A stretch of 64,000 bases of DNA, taken from contig NZ_JALKAS010000001.1 of the NCBI RefSeq assembly GCF_023015695.1, positions 124,001 to 188,000 on the forward strand, written 5' to 3'. This document shows positions 8,437 through 17,226 of the stretch, piece by piece. Position 1 is the stretch's first letter. Every line of letters starts with the position of its first letter. The stretch is from Jannaschia sp. S6380. Lineage in GTDB: Bacteria; Pseudomonadota; Alphaproteobacteria; Rhodobacterales; Rhodobacteraceae. The notes beneath the pieces are model-generated. The model did not search any database, was not told where the DNA came from, and saw only the letters and a program-made list of their open reading frames with translations. Position numbers and translations under genes: made by a program.

Positions 8437-9504
8437 ATGACCGCCCCCGCCATCCCCGCCGAACGGCTCGACCAGATCCTCGCCCGGTTCGAGTACCTGG
8501 AGGCGCGGCTGAACGACGGCCCCCGCGCCGACCAGATCGCCGAGCTGACACGCGAATATTCCGAGCTCAGCGAGGTGGCGCGCATGATCCGCGCGTTCCG
8601 CGACCGCGACACCCAGATCGACGAGGCGCGGGCCATGCTGGACGATCCCGAGATGCGGGAGTTGGCCGAGGCCGAACTGCCCGCGCTGGAAGCGGCGCAG
8701 GCCCGCGGGACGGCCGACCTGCAGATCGCCTTGCTGCCGCGCGACGCCGCCGATGCCCGCCCCGCCATCCTGGAGATCCGCCCTGGCACGGGGGGCGAGG
8801 AAGCGGCCCTTTTCGCCGGCGACCTGGAGGCAATGTATCGCCGCTATGCCGAGGCGCGGGGCTGGCGCATGGAGATCGTCGAGCGGCAGGAAACCGACCT
8901 CGGCGGCATCAAGGAACTGGTCGCCCGGATCGAGGGCGAGAATGTTTTTGCCCGGCTCAAGTTCGAAAGCGGCGTGCACCGCGTCCAGCGCGTCCCCGCC
9001 ACCGAGAGTGGCGGCCGCATCCACACCTCCGCCGCGACCGTCGCCGTGCTGCCCGAGGCGGAGGCCGTCGACATCGACATCCCCGCGACCGACATCCGCA
9101 TCGACACGATGCGCGCCAGCGGGGCCGGGGGGCAGCACGTCAACACCACCGATTCGGCCGTGCGCATCACCCATTTGCCCACCGGGATCGTCGTGACCAG
9201 TTCCGAGAAGTCGCAGCACCGCAATCGCGAGATCGCGATGAACGTACTGCGCGCCCGCCTCTACGAGGCGGAACGCAGTGCCGCCGAGGCCGAGCGTTCG
9301 GCCAATCGCCGCGCCCAGGTCGGCTCGGGCGACCGCAGCGAGCGGATCCGGACCTACAACTTCCCGCAGGGGCGGATGACCGATCATCGCATCAACCTGA
9401 CGCTCTACCGCCTCGACGCGATCATGCAGGGCGACCTGGACGAGGTGATCGACGCGCTGACCGCGGACCTGCGGGCGCAGTTGCTGGCCGAGATGGGGGC
9501 GTGA
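8437..9504 (+). CDS. prfA: Peptide chain release factor 1
   Basis: Recognises UAA and UAG stop codons and triggers peptide release. The 355-residue protein carries the PAT anticodon-like tripeptide in RVPATESGG (near residue 187) that reads stop codons, and the universal GGQ motif at residues 231-233 within SGAGGQHVN. The start at 8437 gives a normal length. The prmC start codon overlaps its stop, matching the frequent pairing of a release factor with its GGQ methyltransferase. Confidence 0.97.
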   Translation: MTAPAIPAERLDQILARFEYLEARLNDGPRADQIAELTREYSELSEVARMIRAFRDRDTQIDEARAMLDDPEMRELAEAELPALEAAQARGTADLQIALLPRDAADARPAILEIRPGTGGEEAALFAGDLEAMYRRYAEARGWRMEIVERQETDLGGIKELVARIEGENVFARLKFESGVHRVQRVPATESGGRIHTSAATVAVLPEAEAVDIDIPATDIRIDTMRASGAGGQHVNTTDSAVRITHLPTGIVVTSSEKSQHRNREIAMNVLRARLYEAERSAAEAERSANRRAQVGSGDRSERIRTYNFPQGRMTDHRINLTLYRLDAIMQGDLDEVIDALTADLRAQLLAEMGA

Positions 9505-10349
9505 CCGGGGTCGATGTCGCCCGGGCCGTCGCCGAGGCGCGACGGCGGCTGGATCGCGCGGGCGTCCCCGATCCGGGACGCGACGCACAGGCCCTTCTAC
9601 TGGCGGTCGCCGGGCGCGAGGCGGCGGGCCAAGACACCATGTCGGGCCGTGTCGCCGCGGCCTACGACCGGGCCATCGCGCGACGCGAACGGCGGGAGCC
9701 GGTCTCCCACATCACGGGGCGCCGCGCGTTCTGGATGCACGAGTTCCGGGTCTCCGGCGACGTCCTCGACCCCCGCCCCGAGACCGAAGCCCTGATCGAG
9801 GCCGCGATCTCGGTCCCGGTGCGCCGCGTCCTAGATCTGGGCACGGGGTCCGGCTGCATCCTGTTGTCCATCCTGCACGAGGTCGCCGACGCGATCGGCG
9901 TGGGTACCGATATCAGTGCCGCCGCGCTCGACATGGCGGCACAGAACGCGGACGTGGTCGGCGTCGCGGACCGTGTGTCCTGGCATCGGTCGAACTGGCT
10001 GGCGGATGTGACGGGAACGTTCGACCTGATCGTGTCGAACCCACCCTACATCGCCACGTCCGAGATGGCCGACCTGGCGCCCGAGGTCCGGGAGTGGGAG
10101 CCGCGGATCGCGCTGACGCCCGGCGGCGACGGGCTGGACGCCTACCGCATCATAGCCCGCGATGCGCCGGCGCATCTGGTCCCCGGCGGCCGGCTGCTTC
10201 TGGAGATCGGGCATGCCCAGGCGGCCGAGGTTTCGGCCCTCCTCCGGGCAAGCGGGTTCGAGGCGGTTACCGTCCATCCGGATCTGGGCGGTCGCGACCG
10301 GGTCGTATCAGCGGAAAAATGCCGTATGGGGGCACGAATCTCCTTGTAA
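9501..10349 (+). CDS. prmC: PrmC, release factor glutamine methyltransferase
   Basis: Methylates the glutamine of the GGQ motif of release factors, using S-adenosylmethionine. The start is GTG at 9501, overlapping the prfA stop as GTGA, and gives 282 residues. The SAM-binding motif is [11 protein letters not shown] and the glutamine-binding catalytic motif is SNPPYI. The N-terminal helical domain contains the conserved [12 protein letters not shown] segment. Coupled translation with prfA is likely. Confidence 0.95.
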   Translation: MTGVDVARAVAEARRRLDRAGVPDPGRDAQALLLAVAGREAAGQDTMSGRVAAAYDRAIARRERREPVSHITGRRAFWMHEFRVSGDVLDPRPETEALIEAAISVPVRRVLDLGTGSGCILLSILHEVADAIGVGTDISAAALDMAAQNADVVGVADRVSWHRSNWLADVTGTFDLIVSNPPYIATSEMADLAPEVREWEPRIALTPGGDGLDAYRIIARDAPAHLVPGGRLLLEIGHAQAAEVSALLRASGFEAVTVHPDLGGRDRVVSAEKCRMGARISL

Positions 10350-10498
10350 CTCCGTCGCGTGGCACCCATAAGTTCCGGGCACCCAGCGGTTGACGTGGCC
10401 TTGGCCGCGCCCCCGGATGCGACGCCCGATCAATCCGGACCTGGATGACCCGCAACGCGGGCAGGGTCCCCGGCAGATACCAGCGGAATCCCCTACGC

Positions 10499-11152
10499 AT
10501 GAGAAGCAGCAAGTCCCGTTCGCGGAACAAGAACCGCAACCGCAACCAGCAGGGCGGCGGCAATATCGTCAACCGCGTGTTCGACAGCTCCGGGCCCGAA
10601 GGCAAGGTGCGCGGCACGCCTGCGCAGATCATCGAGAAATACGGTCAGCTCGCCCGCGATGCGCAACTCTCCGGCGATCGTGTCGCCGTCGAGAACTTTC
10701 AGCAGCATTCCGAGCACTACACCCGCATGCTCGCCGCCGCGCAGAAGGAGATCGAGGCGCGCCAGCAACAGAACAACCAGAACAACCAGAACAACAATCA
10801 GCAGGGCAATCCCTCCGGCGGGCAGAACGCCAACCAGGGCGGCGGCCAGAACGACAACCGCCAGGGTGGCAATGACGGCCGTCAGAACGCCCCGTCGAAC
10901 GAGGGCGACCGTGCGCAGAACGACCGTTCCGGCGGCAATCGCCGTCGCGGCGGCCGCGGCAACGACGAAGATCGCGCCGCGCCGGTCGACGTGATCGAGG
11001 CGCCCGAGGGCGATCCCGGCCCCGTCGAGACGCCCGAGGCGCAGGGCGAGGCGCCGAAGGCCGAAAAGCCCAAGCGGACGCGGACCCGCAAGAAGGCCCC
11101 CGCCCAGTCGGATGCAGGTGAGGATGCGCCCACGGCCACCTCCGAAAGCTAG
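10499..11152 (+). CDS. DUF4167 protein, Asn/Gln-rich
   Basis: Alphaproteobacterial conserved protein. The family begins [17 protein letters not shown], so the ATG at 10499 is preferred over one 18 codons upstream. The folded part (about residues 25-80) contains [15 protein letters not shown] and the helical [15 protein letters not shown], followed by [10 protein letters not shown]. Residues about 88-150 are an N/Q/G-rich disordered tract, then R/G-rich repeats (RRRGGRGN), an acidic stretch and a basic Lys/Arg tail. The composition suggests RNA or ribonucleoprotein binding (inference). Its stop overlaps the convergent rsmA stop by 4 bases. The 150 bases before it show no gene. Confidence 0.85.
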   Translation: MRSSKSRSRNKNRNRNQQGGGNIVNRVFDSSGPEGKVRGTPAQIIEKYGQLARDAQLSGDRVAVENFQQHSEHYTRMLAAAQKEIEARQQQNNQNNQNNNQQGNPSGGQNANQGGGQNDNRQGGNDGRQNAPSNEGDRAQNDRSGGNRRRGGRGNDEDRAAPVDVIEAPEGDPGPVETPEAQGEAPKAEKPKRTRTRKKAPAQSDAGEDAPTATSES

Positions 11153-11988
11153 GCGGCCAGCACCCGCGCCAGCGCGCACCAGCCTTCCAGCGGCACCTGT
11201 TCGGCCCGCGACGTCGGGTCCAACCCGGCCATACGCAACGATTCCTCGATATCGGACGACAGACCCTTCAGCGCGGCGCGCAGCATCTTGCGCCGCTGGT
11301 TGAACCCCTTCGCAACCACCCGCTGCAACACCGCCGGATCGGCCGGGAAACGCGGCGCGGGCAGGGCGGCCAGATGCACGACGGCCGAATTGACCTTGGG
11401 CGGCGGCGAAAACGCTTCGGGCGGCAAGGTCAGCGCGATCCGTGCATCGCACCGCCATTGGGCCAGCACGGCCAGTCGGCCATAGGTCTTCGAGCCGGGC
11501 GTGGCGACGATGCGCTCCGCCACCTCCTTCTGGAACATCAATGTCAGGCTGTCCCAGGGCGGCGGCCATGTGGCGGGCGTCAGCCAGCGCACCAGCAATT
11601 CCGTTCCGACATTGTAGGGCAGGTTGGCCACGACCCGCCACGGCGCATCCAGATGCGCGTTCGCGTCCACGACCAGCGCGTCGCCGCTCACGATCGTCAG
11701 CCGCCCCGGATAGGCGGCCGCGATCTGTTCCAATGCGGGCAGGCAGCGCGCGTCCTTCTCGACCGCCAGGACCCGCGCCGCGCCTTCGGCCAGCAGGCCG
11801 CGCGTCAGGCCGCCGGGGCCGGGCCCGACCTCCAGCACATGCGCGCCGGTCAGCGGGCCACCGACACGCGCGATCCGGGCCGTCAGGTTCAGGTCCAGCA
11901 GGAAGTTCTGACCCAGCGACTTTTTCGCGCGCAGGTCATGGGCCGCGATCACATCGCGCAGGGGCGGCAGGTCGTCGATCCGGCTCAT
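11149..11988 (-). CDS. rsmA: RsmA (KsgA), 16S rRNA dimethyladenosine transferase
   Basis: Dimethylates two adjacent adenines in helix 45 of 16S rRNA during 30S maturation. The 279-residue protein has the conserved [11 protein letters not shown] opening, SAM-binding [12 protein letters not shown], and catalytic NLPYNV. The ATG at 11988 overlaps the stop of the upstream tetR gene as ATGA, so on this chromosome rsmA appears to be transcribed and translated behind a TetR regulator. In many relatives it directly follows pdxA; here the TetR/membrane-protein pair lies between. Confidence 0.96.
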   Translation of the reverse strand: MSRIDDLPPLRDVIAAHDLRAKKSLGQNFLLDLNLTARIARVGGPLTGAHVLEVGPGPGGLTRGLLAEGAARVLAVEKDARCLPALEQIAAAYPGRLTIVSGDALVVDANAHLDAPWRVVANLPYNVGTELLVRWLTPATWPPPWDSLTLMFQKEVAERIVATPGSKTYGRLAVLAQWRCDARIALTLPPEAFSPPPKVNSAVVHLAALPAPRFPADPAVLQRVVAKGFNQRRKMLRAALKGLSSDIEESLRMAGLDPTSRAEQVPLEGWCALARVLAA

Positions 11989-12503
11989 GCCAGGGCCCGG
12001 TCGATGGCGGCGCGGGCCAGATCGCCGCGACCCGCCGTCAGCAGGACCAGCCCGCCCTCGGTCAGTGACAGCAAAAGGGCTGCCGCGCTGTCCGGGTCAG
12101 GTTCGCCCACAGGTATGCGCGGGCGGAGCCAGGCGTCGAAGGCATCCATCACCGACCTCGCCGCCACATGCTGCGCGCCGCTGCCCAACAGCTCCAGCCA
12201 CAGCCGGAAATGCCCGGCCAGATCCGGCGCCTGCGTCATGTCGTGCAGTTGCCGGGCCAGTGCGTGCAGGTTCGGCTGGGGCTGCGGGGGCAGGGCCGCG
12301 TCCAGGCGTGCCAGCATGTCCTCCGCCAGATGCGCAACGACCGCACCCAGAAGGGCGTCCTTCGTGCCGAAATGATAGATCAGCATGCGATCGCTGGTTC
12401 CCGCGGCGCGCGCCATCGGGCGCAGACTGGCGCCGGCCATGCCTTCCGTCAGGAGGAACGCGGCAATCGGCGGAAGCAGCGTCTGAGGTGTGTGACGGCT
12501 CAT
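11985..12503 (-). CDS. TetR/AcrR family transcriptional regulator
   Basis: One-component repressor with an N-terminal helix-turn-helix ([25 protein letters not shown] region, about residues 22-45) and a helical ligand/dimer domain. Two in-frame ATGs exist; 12503 ([12 protein letters not shown]) is chosen because the other, at 12521, would lie inside a palindromic operator. The product is 172 residues. Two identical-core palindromes lie directly upstream, between this gene and the divergent membrane-protein gene, implying autoregulation and control of that neighbour. rsmA follows with an ATGA overlap. Confidence 0.88.
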   Translation of the reverse strand: MSRHTPQTLLPPIAAFLLTEGMAGASLRPMARAAGTSDRMLIYHFGTKDALLGAVVAHLAEDMLARLDAALPPQPQPNLHALARQLHDMTQAPDLAGHFRLWLELLGSGAQHVAARSVMDAFDAWLRPRIPVGEPDPDSAAALLLSLTEGGLVLLTAGRGDLARAAIDRALA

Positions 12504-12513
12504 ACGAATGGAC

Positions 12514-12529
12514 TGTAGCACACGCTACA
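12514..12529. promoter_or_regulatory. Palindromic operator 1 (TGTAGC-N4-GCTACA)
   Basis: Perfect 6-bp half-sites with a 4-bp spacer (ACAC), 11 bases upstream of the tetR start. The 16-bp dyad size is typical for TetR-family operators. Its core half-sites recur in operator 2, 27 bp away centre to centre. Confidence 0.75.
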
Positions 12530-12540
12530 TTTTCGTGTTA

Positions 12541-12556
12541 TGTAGCGTATGCTACA
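12541..12556. promoter_or_regulatory. Palindromic operator 2 (TGTAGC-N4-GCTACA)
   Basis: Second perfect copy of the same dyad, spacer GTAT, 17 bases upstream of the membrane-protein ATG. The pair fills the whole divergent intergenic region between the regulator and its neighbour, the classical arrangement for a self-regulated TetR switch. Confidence 0.75.
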
Positions 12557-12572
12557 TTCATGGAGATCTATC

Positions 12573-12971
12573 ATGACCACGCTGGAATACATCGTCCTCG
12601 CCGCCCTCGTCCTGTTTCCCGTCGCGCTCCTCGCCGCTGTCGGCGGGCGCATCCCCGCTGGCCTCGCATCGGGCGCGGCGGCGGTTTTCGCGGGCTTCAC
12701 GCTCTGGCCGTTGATCGCCAGCGGGCCGCTCGGCCTCTGGTCGGCGGTCACGGCCGGCGCTTGGGGCCCGCAGGTCCTGATCGACCTGGGCCTCGCCCTG
12801 TCGGTCGCGGTATTCTTGGCCGCGCCACGCGCCCGGGCCGCGGGGCTGCGTATCGCCCCGTGGGTCGTGTTCACCGCCTGCACCGGGTCGATCGGCCTGC
12901 TTGCCTTCCTCGCCCGGATCATCTGGCGCGAGCGGCAGCACGCCGGGCGGCCATTTCCCACGCCATCCTGA
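12573..12971 (+). CDS. Four-helix integral membrane protein, likely TetR target
   Basis: A 132-residue protein with about four predicted membrane segments (residues about 5-24, 28-50, 68-86, 93-115) and a short basic C-terminus. The ATG at 12573 has GGAG 7 bases upstream; an earlier in-frame ATG sits inside operator 2 and is rejected. I do not recognise the family with confidence; the C-terminal half (conserved Asp, Arg-rich loop, TGS-x-GLL-x-FL-x-R) is reminiscent of DUF2834 proteins. Its regulation by the divergent TetR protein is inferred from the two operators. The 3' end overlaps the convergent pdxA by 53 bases. Confidence 0.75.
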   Translation: MTTLEYIVLAALVLFPVALLAAVGGRIPAGLASGAAAVFAGFTLWPLIASGPLGLWSAVTAGAWGPQVLIDLGLALSVAVFLAAPRARAAGLRIAPWVVFTACTGSIGLLAFLARIIWRERQHAGRPFPTPS

Positions 12972-13908
12972 GTGCGGCCACCATCGATGTCGGGTCCGCG
13001 GTGCCGGTCCCGGCGATGTCGAAGGCGGTGCCGTGATCGGGCGAGGTGCGGATGTGCGGAAGCCCAAGCGTCACGTTGACCCCGCCGGCGAAGTCAATGG
13101 TCTTGATCGGGATAAGCGCCTGATCGTGATACATGGCCACCGCCGCGTCATAGCTCGCCCGCGCGCCTGCATGGAACATCGTGTCGGCGGGCAGGGGGCC
13201 GAAACAGCCCAGGTCGGGTGCCAAACGCGCGACCAGGTCGGCAATCCACGATACCTCCTCCCGCCCCATCGTGCCGCCTTCGCCGGCATGGGGGTTCAAC
13301 CCGGCCACGGCGATGCGGGGCCGCGCGATGCCGAAATCGCGGCGCAGCCCAGCATGGGTGACGCGCAGGACCCGTTCCAACGCGTCGGACGTCAGGGCGG
13401 CCGGCACCTCCGACAGCGCGATGTGGATCGTGGCCGGCACGACACGCAGTTCGGGGCAGGCCAGCATCATCACCACGTCGACCCCGCCCGACAGCGCCGC
13501 CAGGTATTCGGTATGACCCGGATGGGGAAAATCCGCGCCGTCCTTCAGCGCCTTCTTGTGGATCGGCGCGGTGACCACCCCGGAGGCCCGGCCCTCGGTC
13601 GCCAGCGCCACCGCCCGCGCGATAGCCGAGATCACGCCGACGGCCTGGGCCGGGTCGGGCTGACCGGGGCGCGCCGGTCCGGGAATGTCGTGCGGCAGGA
13701 TGCACAGCGTGTCCGCCGACGCCCGATCCGGCGCGTCGATCACACGGGTCGGTACGTCGAAACCGGCGAAATGGTCCGGGTTTCCGATCACGAAGAAGGG
13801 GATATCGGGGGCGATGGCGCGGGCCTTCGCCACGACTTCGGGGCCGATTCCGGCCGGCTCGCCGCAGGTGACCGCCAGGGGCGGGCCGTCAGCGGGTGAT
13901 GATGGCAT
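12919..13908 (-). CDS. pdxA: PdxA, 4-hydroxythreonine-4-phosphate dehydrogenase
   Basis: NAD-dependent enzyme of the DXP-dependent pyridoxal phosphate pathway. A start at 13908 (MPSSPADGPPLAVTCGEPAG) gives 329 residues, the family length. Conserved segments are GEPAGIGPEV, TAPIHKKAL, the metal-binding HPGHTEYLA and YHDQALIPIKT. It overlaps the end of surA by 20 bases, consistent with the surA-pdxA arrangement common in proteobacteria. Last gene of the minus-strand lptF-lptG-lptD-surA-pdxA operon. Confidence 0.95.
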   Translation of the reverse strand: MPSSPADGPPLAVTCGEPAGIGPEVVAKARAIAPDIPFFVIGNPDHFAGFDVPTRVIDAPDRASADTLCILPHDIPGPARPGQPDPAQAVGVISAIARAVALATEGRASGVVTAPIHKKALKDGADFPHPGHTEYLAALSGGVDVVMMLACPELRVVPATIHIALSEVPAALTSDALERVLRVTHAGLRRDFGIARPRIAVAGLNPHAGEGGTMGREEVSWIADLVARLAPDLGCFGPLPADTMFHAGARASYDAAVAMYHDQALIPIKTIDFAGGVNVTLGLPHIRTSPDHGTAFDIAGTGTADPTSMVAALRMAWEMAARRAAARAR

Positions 13909-15085
13909 CGGCCCGCAATTCGTCGAGATACCCCTGCGCATAGCTGGTCAGACGCTGGTTCAGGATCTGCTGGCCCAGTGCCTGGAATGCCTCCTCCGAC
14001 GGATTCGACACGCGCTCGCACATCATCACGAAGCGCAGATACCCGTCCCGCGTCAGAAGGGTCGACGCCTCGCCAGCGTCCAGCTTGGCCAATTCCTGCC
14101 GCAGGTCGGCGGGCAGATCGGATGGCTGTGCCACGCGTCGGGTCAACGTGCCCTCGGGCGCCCCCTTCGCCACGCCGTAAAGGTCGTCGCAGACGTCGAC
14201 ACGCGTCCGCAGGCGCGCCGCGGCCGACAGCGCCTCGGGCGTGCGCCCGCCGGGGATCAGGTATTCGGCATAGTCGATTGACGCCGCCTCGGACGCCGAG
14301 GCACCGCTTTCGTCCAGATCGCGCAGCAGGAACAAGCCGATGAAACCGCCCAGGTTGATCGGCTCCGACACCTCGCCGGGGGCAAGCGCCAGCACCTGGC
14401 TGGCAATCGGGGGCGCCAGGTCGGACAACGCGACCCAGTCGATCCGCCCGCCGGCGCGGGCGCTGTTCGACCGCGAGTAGGTGCGCGCCGCCCGTTCGAA
14501 CGCGGCCTGGCCTTGGATCGTTTCGGACAGGCGCGCGGCAAGGGCCTGCGTCTCGGCCTGGTTTTCCGGCGTCAACGGAAGCGCGATCTCCGACAGGAGG
14601 ACGCGCACGTCACCCGACCCGCCACGGGCCAGGGTCCGCGCCACTTCCGCTTCGGAGGGCCGCGCGCGCGGGCCGAACCGCTGCTGCACGAGGCGCCGCC
14701 AGTACAGGCCGTTCCGCACGAAGTCTCGGAACGTCTCCGGTGCGACGCCCGCCCGCTCCAGCGCCGTGATGAACTCATCCGGGGTCAGGTTCACGCGGGA
14801 CGCGAATTCCACGAGCCCTTCGTCAAGCTCCTCGGGCGACAGCTCGACGCCGGCGTCGCGCGCCGCCTGGATCTGCAGGGTTTCGTCGATCAGCTTTTCC
14901 GTCACCGTCTCAGTATCGGCCCCGGGCGCGCGCAGCAGGCTGAAGAACAGCGCCCGCTGCTGGACCTGGAAATTGGTGATCGCCGTTCCGTTCACCGTGG
15001 CCGCGGCCGCGAACGGTTGCTGCGCCGCCGCCGGCGCGCCAAGCGCCCATAGCGCGACCAGGAATGTCGCCAGAATTCGTCTCAT
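13889..15085 (-). CDS. surA: SurA-like periplasmic peptidyl-prolyl isomerase/chaperone
   Basis: Periplasmic chaperone for outer membrane proteins such as LptD. ATG at 15085 gives the signal peptide MRRILATFLVALWALGAPAAA and 398 residues; a TTG at 15100 would overlap the lptD stop and is less likely because AGGGG lies between it and the ATG. The N-terminal SurA helical domain (ATVNGTAITNFQVQQRA onwards, to about 160) is followed by one parvulin-type rotamase domain (about 165-280, ending in LGGFIGLFLLRD). Its place after lptD fits its client. Confidence 0.9.
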   Translation of the reverse strand: MRRILATFLVALWALGAPAAAQQPFAAAATVNGTAITNFQVQQRALFFSLLRAPGADTETVTEKLIDETLQIQAARDAGVELSPEELDEGLVEFASRVNLTPDEFITALERAGVAPETFRDFVRNGLYWRRLVQQRFGPRARPSEAEVARTLARGGSGDVRVLLSEIALPLTPENQAETQALAARLSETIQGQAAFERAARTYSRSNSARAGGRIDWVALSDLAPPIASQVLALAPGEVSEPINLGGFIGLFLLRDLDESGASASEAASIDYAEYLIPGGRTPEALSAAARLRTRVDVCDDLYGVAKGAPEGTLTRRVAQPSDLPADLRQELAKLDAGEASTLLTRDGYLRFVMMCERVSNPSEEAFQALGQQILNQRLTSYAQGYLDELRADAIITR

Positions 15086-15096
15086 CGCCCGCCCCT

Positions 15097-17226
15097 TCAA
15101 ATTCCGCAGCGCCGCCGCCTCTTGCGTCGATCGTCCGCCCCGAAGCCCGCCAGTTCCACGCCCAGGCCGAACTTGGTCGATGGTTCCAGGTCGTCATTCG
15201 AGGTGAAGCGCCGCTCCACGTCGAAATCGACCGTCACGCAATCGGACCGATAGGTCAGGCCGAGACCGGCGCGGCTGGCGTCGTTTGTCACGAAGTCATA
15301 CCGCCAGTTCACCCGCCCCGTCCAGTCGACCCCGAGGTCGTAGGCCGCGTCCATCTCCCATTCGGACGTGTCCAGCGGTCGCCCGGCCTCGGCGTCGGAT
15401 TCGAGCCAGGTGTAGCGCGTCTCGAGCGCGTGCCGGTCGCCGCGCCACCGCAGGATCGTCTCGGCCCGCGACACGTCCAGTGCGTCGTCGATCAGCGCGC
15501 GCTGCGTGAACTGGAACCGGTCCTCGAACCCGCCGCTGATGGCGATCAGCCAATCCGAGGCGGTGCCGTCCAGACCCGTTCCGTCGCGGAACTGGTCGAG
15601 ATCGGCGTTTCGCCAAACACGGCCGACGGTGGCACCTGTCTGCCAGCCCGACGGATCGAACCGGGTATAGGTCACCCCGACATTCGCGCGGTTGCCCAGC
15701 TCGCGCCGGTCGCGGCCGGCAAAACGCGAGATGGCGAACAGGTTCCCCTCGTCGAATTCGGGCGTCAGGCTGTCTTCGTCGGGGGTGCGGCGCCGGTCGC
15801 CCGGCGTGAACAGCAGCTGTGCCGCGGGCTCGACGACATGGCGGACGCCGCCCGGCGTGCCCCGCGCCAGCGGCAGCCGCAACTCCAGCCCGGCATAGGG
15901 CACCGCGCGCATGAACGGATCATCGGGAAAGTCCGGATCCTGCTGGACGTTGTAGGCATCGGCATGCAGCCCCGCCAGGCCGGTCGCCACCAGCCCCGCG
16001 TCCAGAACCCGGGTGCGCCGCCAGTCGACGGCGGCCGATGCCCGCTGCACGTCGCGCGCGGCGTTCATCGGCAGGTCCGGCGGCACGGTCTCGGCCGCCC
16101 GCCGCCGCGCATGCGCCTGCAGCGTCCAGGTAAGGTCACCGCCCAGCACCGGACGCGGCTCGCGGCGCTGACGCTCGACCGTGACGACCGGGGTCGGCAG
16201 GAAGCGGTTCGACTCGCCCGCCCGCAGCGTGTCGTAGGCCACGATCTCGGCCAGGAACCGGTCTTCGCGGTCAACCCGCGTGATCGCCAGACGACTGTCC
16301 AGCCGGTCCTTCTCGGTGATGTCGTAATTCAGAAGGTATGTCTCGTCGCTCGCCAGCTCCAGGTCGAACTCCAGCCGATAATCGCGGTCGAGAAAGAACG
16401 TGCCGTCCGCGAACAGATAGCCGCGCAGGTCGTCGCCCAGAACGTTGTCGTCGGACACGGCGCCCGTCACCTCGACCGCGCCGTTGTCGAAGGCCTGACG
16501 ATAGCGGAAGCCCATGCTGCGCGTTTCGGTATTGGTTACGAAGGGCAGCAGCGTCAGGTCCCGCGACGGGCCAAGCGCGATGAAATAAGGCACCGTCACA
16601 CCGGTCCCCAGCAGGTCGTCCGCCGAGAAACGCGGCGCCAGGACGCCGGTGGCCCGTTCCAGCGTCGGGTCCGGAAGGCGCAGGCGCGGGAACCAGGCGA
16701 TCGGTAAGCCCGCCACCTCGAACCGCGCGCCCTCGAAATAGAGCTGTCGTTCCTCGCGGTCATGCACCACCCGCCGCGCCCGGATCTGCCACAGGGGCAC
16801 GGGGTTCGCCGCGCAGACCTCGCAGGAGGAGGCGACGGTCTGGTAGAGCTGCGTGTATCGCCCCTCGGCCCCCGTCGCGATTTCGGTGGCGGCGATCTGC
16901 AACTGTTGGTCCAGCACCAGCCGCGCGCCCTGCAGGACCGAGGCGCGCAGATCCGCTCCGAGCGTCGCGAAATCCGCCACCAGGATCGTGTCCGGCCCGT
17001 CCAGCAGCGTCAGCGGCCCCTCGACCACCACGCGGTCCTCGTCGCGCAGGTAGGTGATCCGCCGTGCCCTCAGGATCCGGCCGTCCGCGAAGATTTCCAC
17101 GTTGCCGGCTGCCGTCAGCGTCTCCTCGTCGAAGGCGATCCGGTCCGCGACGAGCGTGGCCGGCCCCTGCTGCGCCATGGCCGGCAAGGCCAGCAGGGCC
17201 GCGATCAGCGCCAGGACGAGCCGCAT
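15097..17226 (-). CDS. lptD: LptD, LPS-assembly outer membrane protein
   Basis: Outer membrane beta barrel that inserts LPS into the outer leaflet. Start at 17226 overlaps the lptG stop (TGATG) and gives a signal peptide, MRLVLALIAALLALPAMA, and 709 residues. Residues about 25-130 form the OstA/LptA-like beta-jellyroll; the CEVCAANPVPLW segment has the Cys pair typical of alphaproteobacterial LptD. The rest is alternating barrel strands with many Asp/Arg/Tyr residues, ending in an unusual basic DDRRKRRRRCGI tail. Confidence 0.95.
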   Translation of the reverse strand: MRLVLALIAALLALPAMAQQGPATLVADRIAFDEETLTAAGNVEIFADGRILRARRITYLRDEDRVVVEGPLTLLDGPDTILVADFATLGADLRASVLQGARLVLDQQLQIAATEIATGAEGRYTQLYQTVASSCEVCAANPVPLWQIRARRVVHDREERQLYFEGARFEVAGLPIAWFPRLRLPDPTLERATGVLAPRFSADDLLGTGVTVPYFIALGPSRDLTLLPFVTNTETRSMGFRYRQAFDNGAVEVTGAVSDDNVLGDDLRGYLFADGTFFLDRDYRLEFDLELASDETYLLNYDITEKDRLDSRLAITRVDREDRFLAEIVAYDTLRAGESNRFLPTPVVTVERQRREPRPVLGGDLTWTLQAHARRRAAETVPPDLPMNAARDVQRASAAVDWRRTRVLDAGLVATGLAGLHADAYNVQQDPDFPDDPFMRAVPYAGLELRLPLARGTPGGVRHVVEPAAQLLFTPGDRRRTPDEDSLTPEFDEGNLFAISRFAGRDRRELGNRANVGVTYTRFDPSGWQTGATVGRVWRNADLDQFRDGTGLDGTASDWLIAISGGFEDRFQFTQRALIDDALDVSRAETILRWRGDRHALETRYTWLESDAEAGRPLDTSEWEMDAAYDLGVDWTGRVNWRYDFVTNDASRAGLGLTYRSDCVTVDFDVERRFTSNDDLEPSTKFGLGVELAGFGADDRRKRRRRCGI

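Noticed and set aside
10445..10498. Upstream ATG for the DUF4167 gene
   Set aside because: Adds 18 residues not seen in the family, which begins MRSSKSR.
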